A stretch of DNA of 64,000 nt from Otis tarda (Eukaryota > Chordata > Aves > Otidiformes > Otididae): assembly GCA_026413225.1 (NCBI GenBank), contig CM048552.1, positions 22,061,001 through 22,125,000 on the forward strand. The letters run 5' to 3'. Each line of letters opens with the position of its first letter. Position 1 is the first letter of the stretch. Position numbers and translations under genes: made by a program. Under the pieces are notes generated by a model, which made no database searches, was not told where the DNA came from, and saw nothing but the letters and a program-made list of their open reading frames with translations. Shown one piece after another: positions 40,848-52,059 of this stretch.

Positions 40848-41839
40848 AGAATCATAGAATGGTTAGAGTTGGAAGGGACCTTCAAAGGTCATCTAGTCCA
40901 ACCCCCCTGCAAGAGCAGGGACATCCCTGACTAGATCAGGTTGCTCAGAGCCTCATCCAGCCTGGCCTTGAACACTTCCAGGGATGGGGCATCCACCACC
41001 TCTCTGGGCAACCTGTTCCAGTGCTCTACAACTCTCATTGTAAAAAATTTTTTTCTAATATCTAATCTAAACCTACCTCCTTCTAATTTAAACCCATTAC
41101 CCCTTGTCCTATCACAACAGGCCCTACTGAACAGTTTCTCCCCATCTTTCCTGTAGGCCCCCTTGAGGTATTGGAAGACCGCTATCAGGTCTCCCCGGAG
41201 CCTCCTCTTCTCCAGGCTGAACAGCCCCAACTCTCTCAGCCTGTCCTCATAGGAGAGGTGCTCCAGCCCTCTGATCATCTTGATGGCCCTCCTCTGGACC
41301 CTTTCCAACTGGTCCATGTCCTTCTTGTGTTGGGGGCTCCAGAACTGGACGCAGTACTCCAGGTGGGGTCTCACCAGGGCAGAGTAGAGGGGCAGAATCA
41401 CCTCCCTCGACCTGCCGGCCACGCTCCTCTTGATGCAGCCCAGGATGCGGTTGGCCTTCTGGGCCGCAAGGGCGCATTGCCCGCTCATGTTGAGCCTCTC
41501 GTCTACCAGCACTCCCAAGTCTTTCTCCTCAGGGCTGCTCTCAATCCATTCTCCGCCCAGCCTGTATTTGTGCCTGGGATTGCCATGACCCAGGTGCAGG
41601 ACCTTGCACTTGGCCTGGTTGAACTTCATGAGGTTGGCACGGGCCCACCTCTCCAGCCTGTCAAGGTCCCTCTGGATGGCATCCCTCCCTTCCAGCGAGT
41701 CGACGGCACCACACAGCTTGGTGTCATCGGCGAACTTGCTGAGGGTGCACTCTATCCCACTTTCCATGTCGCCGACAAAGATGTTGAACAGGGCCGGGCC
41801 CAACACGGACCCCTGAGGGACGCCACTCGTGACCGGTCT
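40848..41839 (-). mobile_element. CR1 LINE, 5'-truncated, youngest-looking copy
   Basis: The plus strand begins AGAATCATAGAATGG, the inverted CR1 terminal repeat, followed by the antisense tail TTGGAAGGGACCTTCAAAGG. The copy is truncated at 41839, within the [11 protein letters not shown] block. Its coding part is uninterrupted, so it has suffered little decay. It shares TTTAAATTAGAAGGAGG near the C-terminus with the copy at 52.7 kb, to which it is nearly identical, and differs there from the 36.8 and 48.4 kb copies. As usual for CR1, there is no poly(A) tail and no evident target-site duplication. Confidence 0.95.
40931..41839 (-). pseudogene. CR1 ORF2 C-terminal half, open but 5'-truncated
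   Basis: An open frame of about 300 codons on the minus strand, without a stop from the truncation point to the natural CR1 terminator TAG at 40931. It begins within [15 protein letters not shown] and includes intact RT motif C FADD (41723-41734), the [16 protein letters not shown] block, [10 protein letters not shown], the [13 protein letters not shown] block and the C-terminal [21 protein letters not shown] full CR1 ORF2 is about 900-1000 residues with an APE-type endonuclease and RT motifs A and B upstream. Those are missing, so no activity is expected. No true start codon or promoter is present: the apparent start is an internal GTG (Val). Confidence 0.9.
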
Positions 41840-42552
41840 GCTTAACTGCTTAAATTATTGTATTCACTGATGTGCTGACAAAAATCAGAACTCTGGTAAC
41901 TTCAGAGTGAATAAAGTGGGAAGTGAGAGTAATTTTAAACTATGTTAATTTACTGTAATATAAAGAAGACAGCATTTAAGTAGTCGTAAGTTACATAACT
42001 GACATTTTAAATAAACAGCTTGTTGCTAACAGCCTGGCAAGCCTCTCCAAACTGAGGATAACAGGTGGGAGAATCTCCTTTCATGTATTACTGTACTGAA
42101 CACTGGGAATGGGATTCATCCCACCTAACTTCAGGCCTCTATCAGCTAGGAGCGGATTTCAGCTCCAGATACAGACATGCGACTAGGTATGAGTTCAGTG
42201 TCTAAGCTCATGTTATAATCTGCTAATCTTGCCAACTGAGTCAGTGCAATACAGAGAGCTACTGAGGTGGTCAAAAGTGTGTGACTATTTTGGGGTGAGC
42301 TGAATAGCTTTCTCACTTCTACTGGCTGTACTGACTAGATCTGACATTCAACTTTGTTGCATAACCTTTGGTGTTTAGCATCATCTGAGATTCTCCAGGT
42401 GTCTAAGATGTTAGTTGAAGGCTGTCAGGTGTGGGATGGAGCCTATAGGAGACCCACAAACTTTTGTTATAGCTGTCAGAGACCATGCTGGGTACCCTGG
42501 GAAATCTCAGATGACACGTATATTAGGCAACTGAGTTGCACCCTCATTGATT
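41840..42552. other. Noncoding spacer
   Basis: No gene or repeat is recognised between the CR1 truncation point at 41839 and the CR1 tail units starting at 42553. Confidence 0.55.
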
Positions 42553-42792
42553 ATAGAATCATAGAATCATGGATATATATATATATATATGTTTGTGTGT
42601 GTGTACTCACGTAGTCTAGAATCATAGAACAGTTAGGATTGGAAGGGACCTTTAAAGGCTATCTAATCCAACCCCCCTGCAAGGAGCAGGGATGTCTTCA
42701 ACTAGATCATGTTGCTCAGAGCCCCATCCAACCTGACCTTGAATGTTTCCAGGGGTGGGGCATCTGCCACCTCTCTGGGCACCTGGCTCAAA
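42553..42792 (-). mobile_element. Short CR1 LINE 3' fragment with microsatellite-split tail
   Basis: The CR1 body (42618-42792) starts with AGAATCATAGAACAG, continues through TTGGAAGGGACCTTTAAAGG and CTTGAATGTTTCCAGGGG, and stops after CCACCTCTCTGGGC, so only about 175 bp of the 3' end is present. On its 3' side (lower coordinates) lie two more inverted terminal units, ATAGAATCATAGAATCAT (42553-42570), separated from the body by an (AT)n(TG)n microsatellite. The simplest reading is that the CR1 terminal repeat array was split by microsatellite growth. Independent insertion of a second, tail-only CR1 is possible but less likely. Confidence 0.9.
42572..42605. repeat. (AT)n(TG)n compound microsatellite
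   Basis: Nine or so AT units are followed by GTT and a TG run, lying inside the 3' terminal repeat array of a CR1 copy. It is likely length-variable. Confidence 0.9.
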
Positions 42793-45700
42793 TGCAGTCA
42801 CCTTCCTGTACACATGTGAATTTAATGTCTCAGTCTGTCTCAACATGGATGTCTTTGAGACAACTCTTTGAGTTACCTAAGCAATTTCTAACTATACTCT
42901 AGCTCCTACTCCAGAAGCGCCTGGATTGTCTTTAGGCCACCAGTAGTGTTTGGCAATTTTGCAGACGTTCAGAAGACTCAAAGCAAGAAATTACACTAAA
43001 TATATATGTTTAGCCAGCTGAAGCCTGCCTTCAGCTTCTAATCTAAGCTAGTTGTTAAGTTTTCTCTTCAGACAGCAGAAAGGCCCAGGTACTTCTGTGG
43101 GTCTATTCATCCTTCTCGAATGGTGAAACAGATTTCTCAGATTGATTCTCTACTGAGTGCAGTGGATAATAATACAACTTGCTAAGAGTAAAATAAACAA
43201 TTTTCAGGTGGACAAAGGTGGTGAGAGTGTCCAAGACTGTTATCATATTTCACAATGAATTGTCACTGATATTGACCTGGCCTGTGTTGAAGAAGCAGCT
43301 AAGCACCCCAGCACAAATAATTTACTGACCAGAAATAGAAGAAAGACTATAGACTTGTTAGGGACACAAGCAGTAGTACACATTGAATGTTAACATACTG
43401 ACTGTCAGAAAAGGCGCAAGACTATATCATGCTTGATTTATGAGTTACGTAGGCTCATCCAGAGAGTCTTTTCCGAGTGCAAATTTTGTCTCAAAAAAAG
43501 GATTAAGATATTATTATGTGCTCCTCAATAAATATTACAATATTTTTTTTTCTCTCATTTGGCTCGTATTATTTGTCTCCCATATTTGTGTGAGCAAGAG
43601 AAACCCCTTATCTCCCAGACCCTTACCTCCAGGTCAAGGGACTACTGCGTATTCGAGCCTTGGACTTACATAATGCACTGTAAATCCTCAGTCTGTTGCC
43701 GAGACATGTGCTTGCTCTGCTTGCATTTCATCATGACAGGAGGTATATAAACTCTGAGCCAAAAGGCATCGTACACCCAACAGGGCTTATCACAGCAGAT
43801 CCAGCACAGATCCATCAGACCAGAACTCGTTTGTATCATCCTGAATTGGGGCTTAGGCAGAGCAAGTTCAGGTCTTCTCTGAGAAAGGCCATGTAAATAA
43901 ACTTTCTCATTAATTTTAGCCAAGTCTGTATCTAAATTTCACTTGCAGTATAGCTTTAAACCATCTCAGCCATCTCAGGATGGCTGTTTCTCTCTGAGGC
44001 TTCACAATATGGGTATCCAAAAACTCTGACAGACTTCATTGCTACTGTTTTGTTACAGGAACCCTGGGCACTTTTCAACACTACTTCATTGCATGTGATA
44101 GCCAGAGCCGTGGGGTCTTTGAAAAATAACTTGAGCTGTGAAATCATGTAATATCTTCAAGGTTGTGAAGCTTTTGCATTCTATTATGAGACTATTGTCA
44201 TATTTTGAATGCAAGTTATGTAGTATTTAGGAAGACTGATCGGATATAATGGGTCAAAACATCTGTTTATTTCTGTTTCGCTGCTACCTTTCTTAACTCT
44301 TACCTTACTTTGTCAGGGGACATTTATCCAAATCTTAAAAATCACCTAACAGCTCCTTCTAGCTGATGGGTGTGGGAGATTTGACCTGTAGAGCTGAATC
44401 TCTGTACATCACTGCAAATTATTGAAGGTGGGTTATGTTCTATAGCTCTCTGGGTTAATTTTAACAAAGAAATCTATCTTGGGATTCAAGTAGACTCATA
44501 ATCTCATTTTCCTCCGATATTAAGAATAGTACATTAAACAGGCCAGAAGAAAAATCCATTATGTAAGTCCAAATCTGGGAAAAAAAAAGATAATAAAGTG
44601 TAATTGAAGAGGAGTCCTTTTCAGTCAACATTTTAGTAAAAGCTGCATTGTAATTTGATAGTTCTATGATTGATGTTTTATTCAAATATAGTAATATAAA
44701 ACCTAATAGCACAGAAAGAGCTTTGACAAATACGGTTAATGACATATTTCCCAATATTTTATCAGGGCATATATTGTACAAAGTTAATGCAAAATAACTA
44801 CAATAATGTACAGCAATTAAAAAAAAATATTTGAGAATGAGTTAAAATTATTCAGTTATATTACTATATATTTTTGGCAATCTGATTTTATCAGCTTTTT
44901 AAAATGAATGTAACATTTATAATGTAAATGAGAAAATTAGCATCAAAGCACATTAAAAAAAGAGGAATCATTATGCTTAGCATGTGTGACTCGCAGAAGT
45001 GTGGTGAGTAGGAGGTTCTGTGTAGTAACCTGAACTGTGCTGAAGATAAAGTACATTTTGTATTCTTTTCTGCCTCTCTCTTCAGAGACTTGTGAACAAA
45101 ACCTCCATGCAGCACAGATGAATAGAATTTGGACTATTTTTCTGAACCAACTTTATATAATTATTAAAGATGCACAAGCTGTTTTACAAACAGTGGGATG
45201 GAAACTGGCTGGAGGAACATAAGCTAAGGAACAAAACTGAGACAAGCCTGTCTGCTTTTGTGAAAATGATTGCATATTGTAATCAGCATAACTTTTGCAG
45301 TAGGAACATCTTCCACATGTCAGCCAATACAGTCTAAATAAATCCTTTCTGTGGTTTTTGGGCTCAGGTCCATATAAGTCAGTCAAATCACATTATTGCA
45401 TGCAGATGCTGAAAACACTGCTGATCTCAGTGCTCTGCGGTCTCATTCTTCATCCTGCTTATCCTGACTGAGAGTGTAAGCATAAAAAGACTTCAAGAGA
45501 ATTAAACTCCAGAAATACAAATTCCTGCTATAATGAGTAATTGGACTCCTGTCTGACCTAGGGGACAGAAAAAATAAGATGATATTATAACATTTTACAC
45601 TAGGAAAAAAAAAAAAATTAAAGGATAACCATCATTTCCACAGAGTGCACAAAGAAGAAATGAACAGAGCATGAATTTAATTAACCCCTGCAAAACGTAT

Positions 45701-46602
45701 CCCCAAACCAGAATATAGATTAATTCCTATTGCCTAGTCACTCTTTTAACTCCGTAAAATTACTTAAAAATTTTCCTCTTCATCCCACTCTCCCTTCAGT
45801 CCCATCTTTCCTTCTCTCAAGAGGAGACAACTGTAATGTGAATTGGAAGCCTGAACCACAGAAGCCTGCAGATTGTTCCGCTACACAATCCGCAAACATG
45901 ATTTTCTTACATTACTCTTTGTGGCAAGTTCATCTACAAGAACAAGCATGGCAAGTCTATCCTGTATTCATTTTTAGATACAATTATATTCTAAAAGTTT
46001 AAACTAGCTAGGCAAGAAGAGAAACCATCGTATCTCATGGACGTTCTGAAGTATTGACTACTTAAATATTGACTTTTATTCACTGAATAGCTACAGTAAA
46101 CGTCCTATGATTTCTATGGATCTGTCTGAAAAAAGAGGAAAATCTATGTTTCCTACAAAGAACCAGGCAAATTCACTATCACTTGTTCCTTCTTGATGCT
46201 CTCACATTCAGTGCTTCGCTCACAACCTCTTCACTATCCCTGTGAACCCTCTCAGTGCAGATAGCTAGGTCTCAGCCACCCAGAGTTATTTCGTTAGATG
46301 ACTGAAGGAAACACCAAATCGGAATGAAAGTTTGGGAGGACTGGGAAGGAGATGGGTAAACAAAGAAACAGAATGGGTTGAGTTTTATTACAAACAGTTG
46401 CTCTGATGTGCCTTGTCTTCAGGACTCTTGAACATGTCTCTAGTTCCCTAGGTGACTTGCAGCTCTGTACACAGAGTAGTACTCAGCTTCCCAAAGACCA
46501 CCTGCAAAAGTCGGGCTTCAAAAATTTTGAAAAACACTGGGAAGTAAGTTGCTGAGATATTTAATTCATATCATATACACTTTTTATGTATGTTTAAAAG
46601 AA
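42793..46602. other. Noncoding spacer
   Basis: AT-rich sequence with no recognisable gene. Two short A runs lie near 44579-44588 and 45604-45616. The 106-codon minus-strand frame at 44461-44781 is hydrophobic and AT-driven, with no family resemblance. Nothing else structured was seen. Confidence 0.55.
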
Positions 46603-46627
46603 GTCTGGTCCCCGATCGGGACCAGAC
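46603..46627. repeat. 10-bp inverted repeat at the LTR edge
   Basis: GTCTGGTCCC (46603-46612) and GGGACCAGAC (46618-46627) are perfect inverted copies separated by five bases. They could form a stable GC-rich hairpin at the 3' (U5) end of the LTR. Confidence 0.95.
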
Positions 46628-46778
46628 TACGCAGTCTCTCTCTCACTCCCCCACCCTCCAAGAGAATAGGGAGAGATAATATAAGGAAAAACGGCTCGAG
46701 GTTTGAGATAAGGACAGGGAGAAATCCTTAAAGTTACTGTTATGGGCAAAACAGACTCGACTTGGGGAAAACTATTCA

Positions 46779-46784
46779 TTTATT
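46779..46784 (-). terminator. LTR polyadenylation signal (AATAAA)
   Basis: The minus strand reads AATAAA about 810 bases downstream of the TATA-like box, in the position expected at the R/U5 boundary of this LTR. The G-rich sequence further along could act as a downstream element. Confidence 0.55.
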
Positions 46785-46875
46785 ACTACAAACAGCAGGA
46801 TAATGAGACAGAGAACAAGATAACCTCCCCCCACCCCTCCCTCTTCCCAAGCTTAACATTATCTCTACTACCTTC

Positions 46876-46904
46876 CACCCCCATGCCCCCCCACCCCCCA
46901 CCCC
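46876..46904 (-). other. Putative G-quadruplex tract in the LTR
   Basis: The plus strand shows C-runs of 5, 7, 6 and 4 separated by short spacers, so the minus (transcribed-sense) strand has four or more G-runs within about 30 bases, fitting the usual G4 pattern. Function is unknown. Confidence 0.5.
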
Positions 46905-47590
46905 TTCCACAGGGGGGAACAGGGAATGGGGATCGCGGTCAGTTCATCACGTGTTGTTTCATGCCGCTGCTTCATGGTCGGGGGAAAAACTCCTCACATT
47001 CCTCCCCTGCTCTGTTGTGGGATCCCACCCATACGCCGTAGTCCTTCGTGAAACTGCTCCAGCGTGGGTCATCTCTTCCACAGGGAGCAGTCCCTCCAGA
47101 AGAGCTGCCCCAGTGGGCCCTCCACAGGCCACAGTCGCCTTCAGGCATTCACCTGCCCCGATGTGGGGTCATTTCACAGGCTCCAAGTGGATCTCTGCTC
47201 CTCCGTGGACCTCCATGGGCTGCAGGGGGACAACCTGCTCCACCATGGTCGTCACCACAGGCTGCAGGGGAATCTTGGCCAGGAGCCACATTACTCCTCC
47301 CCCTCCTTCTGAACTGACCTTGGTGTCTGCAACCGTTCCTCTCACAAGAAAAGTTCTTCACAACAGGCTGGCAGACGCCTCTCAGAATCTCTTCACATCA
47401 TCCAGCTCATCTCCTCTCCACTTCTTGCAGCCGGGCTGGGCCCAGTCAGGCCCAGTCGGCCGCCTGGCAAGAGGCCAGAGGGTGAGGCCTGCAAGGCCCA
47501 TGAGGCCTGCACCTCCCCCTCTGCGTCTCTGCCCCCGTTCAGCTTCTTCACATCTTCTCTTCTCTTTTTTTTTTTTCTGTTTTCCCCTTC

Positions 47591-47597
47591 TTAAATA
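47591..47597 (-). promoter_or_regulatory. TATA-like box of the LTR
   Basis: The minus strand reads TATTTAA (within ACGTATTTAAGAAGG), about 175 bp from the TG end of the LTR, the normal place for a retroviral U3 core promoter. Whether it is still active is unknown. Confidence 0.5.
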
Positions 47598-47771
47598 CGT
47601 TATCGCAGAGGCGTTGTCACGGGACATTCTGCTACCAATTGGCTCGGCCTTGGCCAGCAGCGGGTGCACCCTAGGCCCGGCCGAGTCCACTAAACAAAGG
47701 GGAGCGACTTCTAGCAGTTTCCTACAGAAGCTACCACCTTAGGCCCCCCCTCACTAAACAAAACCACAACA

Positions 47772-48389
47772 GGAATCCAAAAAGAGAAGTCGTGAAACAT
47801 TCATTTTAAGCACCCTTTTGCTGGACTAACTGGTGGTCTTAATACAGCAGATAGGCAAAGATAGAAATAGGAGGACAATGGAAGGAGATTTTTAAAGAGA
47901 AAATTGTTTGAAGGGTAAACTAACATCCTAGAGGAAAGAGGTGACAGGACATAGATTGATAAAGTTATAAGCATAGTCTCAAACTGCAAGCAAGATCATC
48001 ATTCTTTCAATCTCCCTCAATTTCCTTCATTTTGATTGTGGCCTCAGGTCACAACTGCAACATACACAGTAAATAATAAACAATGCTATAGGTCCTTGAG
48101 ACATTCTCTATTTCAGTGGAGCTCTTGACCCATGAACATCTTAGAAACAGGTTTTTTGGCACTGTCATAAATAAATTGGGGCATTTGTTGCTTGAGGGGG
48201 CCATTCTGGCATGATTTTTCAGAACATAAAATAGGCCATGCCTGCTGACAGAGGTTGAACATATCCTTTTGCGTGCAATTAAAAGATGTCAAAGAACCTG
48301 AATAAACTGAAAAAAAAAATAGAAAAGACAAAAAAAAATTGCATATTTGTATTCTTCACTCATTTTAAGTTTAGAGTAAAACTACATTT
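47772..48389. other. Noncoding spacer
   Basis: AT-rich sequence between the LTR and the next CR1 copy. No gene or repeat is recognised beyond short A runs at 48309-48338. Confidence 0.6.
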
Positions 48390-49087
48390 AGAATCATAGA
48401 ATCACAAAATAGTTTGGGTTGGAAGGGACCTTCAAAGATCATCTAGTCCAACCTCCCTGCAAGGAGCAGGGACATCTCCAACTAGACCAGTTTGCTCAGA
48501 GCCTCATCCAACCTGGCCTTGAATGTTTCCAGGGAGGGGGGATCCACGACCTCTCTGGGCAACCTCTTCCAGTGTTCTACCACCCTCATTGTAAAAAAAT
48601 TTTTCCTAATATCTAATCTGAATCTGCCTCCCTCTATTTTAAAACCATTACCCCTTGTCCTGTTGCAACAGGCCCTGCTGAAGAGTTTCGCCCTGTCCTT
48701 CCTGTAGGCCTCATTGAGGTACTGGAAGGCCGCTATAAGGTCTCTCTGGAGCCTCCTTTTCTCCAGGCTGAACAGCTCCAACTCTCTCAGCCTGTCCTCA
48801 TACGAGAGGTGCTCCAGCCCTCTTATCATCTTTGTGGCCCTCCTCTGAACCTTCTCCAACTGGTCCATGTCCTTCTTACGTTGGGGGCTCCAGAGCTGTG
48901 TGCAGTACTCCAGGTGGGGTCTCACCAGGGCAGAGTAGAGGAGCAGAATCACCTTCCTCAACCTGCTGGCCACGCTTCTTTGGCTGCAGCCCAGGATGCG
49001 GTTGGCTTTCTGGGTTGCAAGTGCCCATTGTTGTCTGATGCTGAGCTTGTCGCCCACCAGCACACCCTCAGGGCTGCTCTCAATCAA
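48390..49087 (-). mobile_element. CR1 LINE, 5'-truncated (about 0.7 kb)
   Basis: The plus strand starts AGAATCATAGAATCAC (inverted terminal repeat), then TTGGAAGGGACCTTCAAAGATC. It continues antisense through the CR1 C-terminal region and ends in the IESSPE block near 49087, so RT motif C is not included. Compared with the other copies, a short deletion removes the bases between the LGVLVD equivalent and IESSPEE (GCACACCCTCAGGGCTGCTC). The end of the frame reads TTTTAAAATAGAGG in sense, shared with the 36.8 kb copy. Confidence 0.95.
48482..49087 (-). pseudogene. CR1 ORF2 C-terminal fragment
   Basis: About 200 codons stay open on the minus strand, from IESSPEG to the natural CR1 stop at 48482 (ending LDEALSKLV). 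Recognisable blocks are [54 protein letters not shown] and the basic C-terminus [18 protein letters not shown]. The open frame continues upstream of the CR1 start into unrelated host sequence up to 49189, which is chance. It lacks the endonuclease and all catalytic RT motifs. Confidence 0.88.
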
Positions 49088-52059
49088 TTTATTTGTAATA
49101 GAAAAGTTAAGAGCTGGCCAGGTCTGCAAAAATGTTGACTTCCCAAAAATAAGATGAACAAACAAATTATTAATGTTCCTAAAACTCAAGTATTTATATT
49201 AATAGAAATTCCACAATGTTTTATTTTAGATATTTCACAATATAAATATTTACTACAAGATAGGGAGCTTTCTTATTAGAGAGCCTCTCTAGAATCAGAA
49301 GTCATCAGACTTACAGGACATAGGATCACAACGGTGCTCAAATGTTTTGTAGTACAACAAAAATATCTGATGTCAGATTTCTAAAAAAAAAAAGCAAACA
49401 GAAAGCATCTTCACACCTCAGTGTTTCATAATTGGTGACCATCACCAAAGAAGTTGTTTGTTAGCTTGCATACAGACTCCTTTAGGTCCTGAAATATCTT
49501 AGTTCCCTGCTGCATGATGGACCAGATTAAACAGGGAAAAAAAATTGCAATTGTTTTCAGCAGTTGTATCTTTTTCCTGATGGTAGTTTTGTGGAATGGG
49601 TGAGCGATAAAAACAAATCTTTCAGGCTGGAGGGACAAAGCATTTTTCTATATCTGGAAATAATCATCTATTGCCCCAGAAACATTCATAATCTATATCA
49701 GTGAATGTTGTTCAACCCTATGACAATTATTCTGATTTAGAGGATGAGATATCCTTGTCCAGAATCTCATATTACTTTCACCTATGTCTTGCTTCACCAA
49801 AAATGCCACATTGGTTACCAAAATCATTTATGGTTTGTCCACCCAGAGTTGTCTTCAACCCTTAACAGGTTGCATTAAAGCTGGAGATGTAATAAACGTC
49901 AGAAATCTCAGATGTCTGGTAGCCCATCTGAGCAGTTATTAAAAAAAACACAAAGTCCAAGGTCTCCTATAGCTGATATGGTAGGACTTTCCATCAATGA
50001 GGTGAAAATTCAGGACCTTGTGTAGAAGAAAGTAAAACTTTCTAGAGGTTTTTGAATGCAAAGCCTTGTCAAAATGAAAATTCACTGATATTTATGTGTT
50101 CTGTGGGATATGAAAATTTCAGTACATTTGTGACATAGTTTCAATAGGCTTCAAAATAGAAATATGTTTATGTTCACCCATCTTTCCAACCAGCGTTTAT
50201 TTCACTGTTAAAATTTATGTGATTTCCAGGCACTGGAGGTTTTCACCTAGATAGTAATACTTTTTTTTTTTGTGACTAGAAATCCAACTTACCACTCACT
50301 TCTAGAAGTGACGGTTTCTGTTTCCTTGTTTGGCTTAGATGCGTTGCTTTTCGATTTGCAGATTAGATTTATTCGTATAGGTGGGGCTGGGCTCTTCACC
50401 CAAACTGGCTGCCCCAGAAGCTCAAAAATTGTCAGCCAACCATCACAACACAGCAAAGCACCCAACTGCAAAGTAAAATCACATGATATAGCAACTCTTT
50501 TGGAAATTTAGTAGTAAGAACACACCACCCATAGAACTGATAAAGCTGTTCAGAAACATCCCTTTGAAACTCCTCTTAAAGTTGATAAATTCAGTAAAAT
50601 TAGAACATTTACAGAACAGTTCAGCTTCACCAAGGACCTGCCAAATCTCCTGCTCAGCCCTGCAGCAGTTTAGTTCGGGGTCAGAGATCCCAGAGTTGCC
50701 AGTGTGCGTGCCAGCTGGAATGGAAAAGATATAAATAAAACATGGGGGGGGTGGGGAAGGGATGGTAGTGGGGGAAAGTAATTGTTCTTTTCCTGTGCAT
50801 CCCTGCAGTGATGATCACACTGCCTCAGCAACTTTGCTTGTACCACACAATCTAGGACTAAATAAAAGTTTGTCTTCTTTATAGTAGTAGGGAAGACTAC
50901 AAATACGAAATTGCATTCATCATGTAATTAGGAAAGTTAGCATACACAGCAAGTTGAGGTGTGAATGCTACACCTGTGCCCAGGCTGGAGGTACTCAAGC
51001 TGTAATCGACCTACCACTGTTAACAGTGAATTTAGGCAACATTCAGAGGCTAGGTAAGGATCCAGAGCCCCTGGCAGGCACGTTCCTCGTAATCAAAATG
51101 TTTCCCGTTATTGGAATTTACTAGACTTTAATTGTTTGTCCTGCAGTTTCCCATGCCAAATGTCTGCCCACAGCTGATTCATTTTGATGTTTCTGCAAAA
51201 AATGGTTCAGTCATTTCTGAGAATGACAGCAGAGGAGGGTACGTGTATTGGATATTCTGAAAACTTCTTGCATCTCTTTCAGTGAGAAGCTGAGGTAGCT
51301 CAAATGTGCCTTTACTTTACATAAGAGACACACAAAAGAGACATAGAAGAGATGATAGAAATTAGTGCAAAAGAAAGAGAAAAAAAATAAAGGTAAAAAG
51401 TAGCTAAATAAATCTGCTCGCATCATAGCTAATTCTTTCTGTGCATGATATTCAAGACAGCAACTTCCCAGAATGTTTTGTATAAATTTATCAGCCATTA
51501 CTTTAAACACTGTACTTAAGGGGGAAAAGAAAATAAGTGCCCAAACTCTACCTGGTAGTCAGGAAGATGTCTCATCACATTGTCTTCGGGTAGCAGAAAT
51601 AATTTTGTCTGACATCTTCCAGTTAGTAAGAATGCCCTGGTTTCATATGCCACTGGCATACTAGCCCACTACTTAATTGGTTAGCAAACAGACATATTCA
51701 GTAATCATGGTGGACTGTGCCAAACTGCCAGTCTTTGTTCTAGAAACATATTTTGGCAATTAATAATGATGATTTAATAGAAGGATCTATTACAACCCAT
51801 TTTCAGTTGCTATGAATTTGTGCAGGGGGAGAAAGCACATTCAAGTTTTCAAGGTCTTCTGTATCTAAGAGGGAAGAAAATACGCGAAGAGGCTGGCATA
51901 GTGTGGGTGCTTTCCCTTGAACGAATGGAGAGGGTGACGAAGAAAGCAAGCAAACACGAGGAGATCCATCCAGCTTTGTGAGGTATCAGGCCATAGGGAT
52001 TCTATGATAACCGTGCTAAGAGACTGCATTAGCGCAGCGAGAAAACACAAACAGATAAT
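49088..52059. other. Noncoding spacer
   Basis: AT-rich sequence without a recognised gene. It includes a G-rich tract at 50744-50774 and a T10 run near 50263-50272. The open frames are short and unconvincing. Confidence 0.55.
50744..50774 (+). other. Putative G-quadruplex tract
   Basis: G-runs of 8, 4, 3 and 5 are separated by 1-, 2- and 8-base spacers within about 30 bases, fitting the loose G4 pattern. It stands in AT-rich DNA with no recognised gene, so a role is unknown. Confidence 0.5.

Larger units (their letters stand above)
46603..47771 (-). mobile_element. Solo LTR of an endogenous retrovirus-like element
   Basis: A 1.17-kb GC-rich block with sharp edges. On the minus strand it starts TGTTGTGGTTTTG (plus 47759-47771), a normal TG...-type LTR start. 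About 175 bp in is a TATA-like TATTTAA (plus 47591-47597), followed downstream by an AATAAA poly(A) signal (plus 46779-46784), giving the U3-R-U5 order expected of an LTR. The 3' edge holds a 10-bp inverted repeat. The body contains two imperfect copies of a unit with GCTGCAGGGG (about 47219-47272) and the word CTGCTCCAGCGTGGGTC, which I associate with a common avian ERV LTR. No gag, pol or env sequence adjoins it, so it is probably a solo LTR left by recombination. The six bases outside each edge (GAAGTC, GGAATC) match only partly. Confidence 0.75.

Noticed and set aside
41171-41845. 224-codon frame antisense to CR1
   Set aside because: A shadow of the CR1 reverse-transcriptase frame. The same shadow occurs in other copies.
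46951-47742. 263-codon open frame on the plus strand
   Set aside because: It lies antisense across a solo LTR and its sequence reflects GC-rich LTR repeats, not a protein family.
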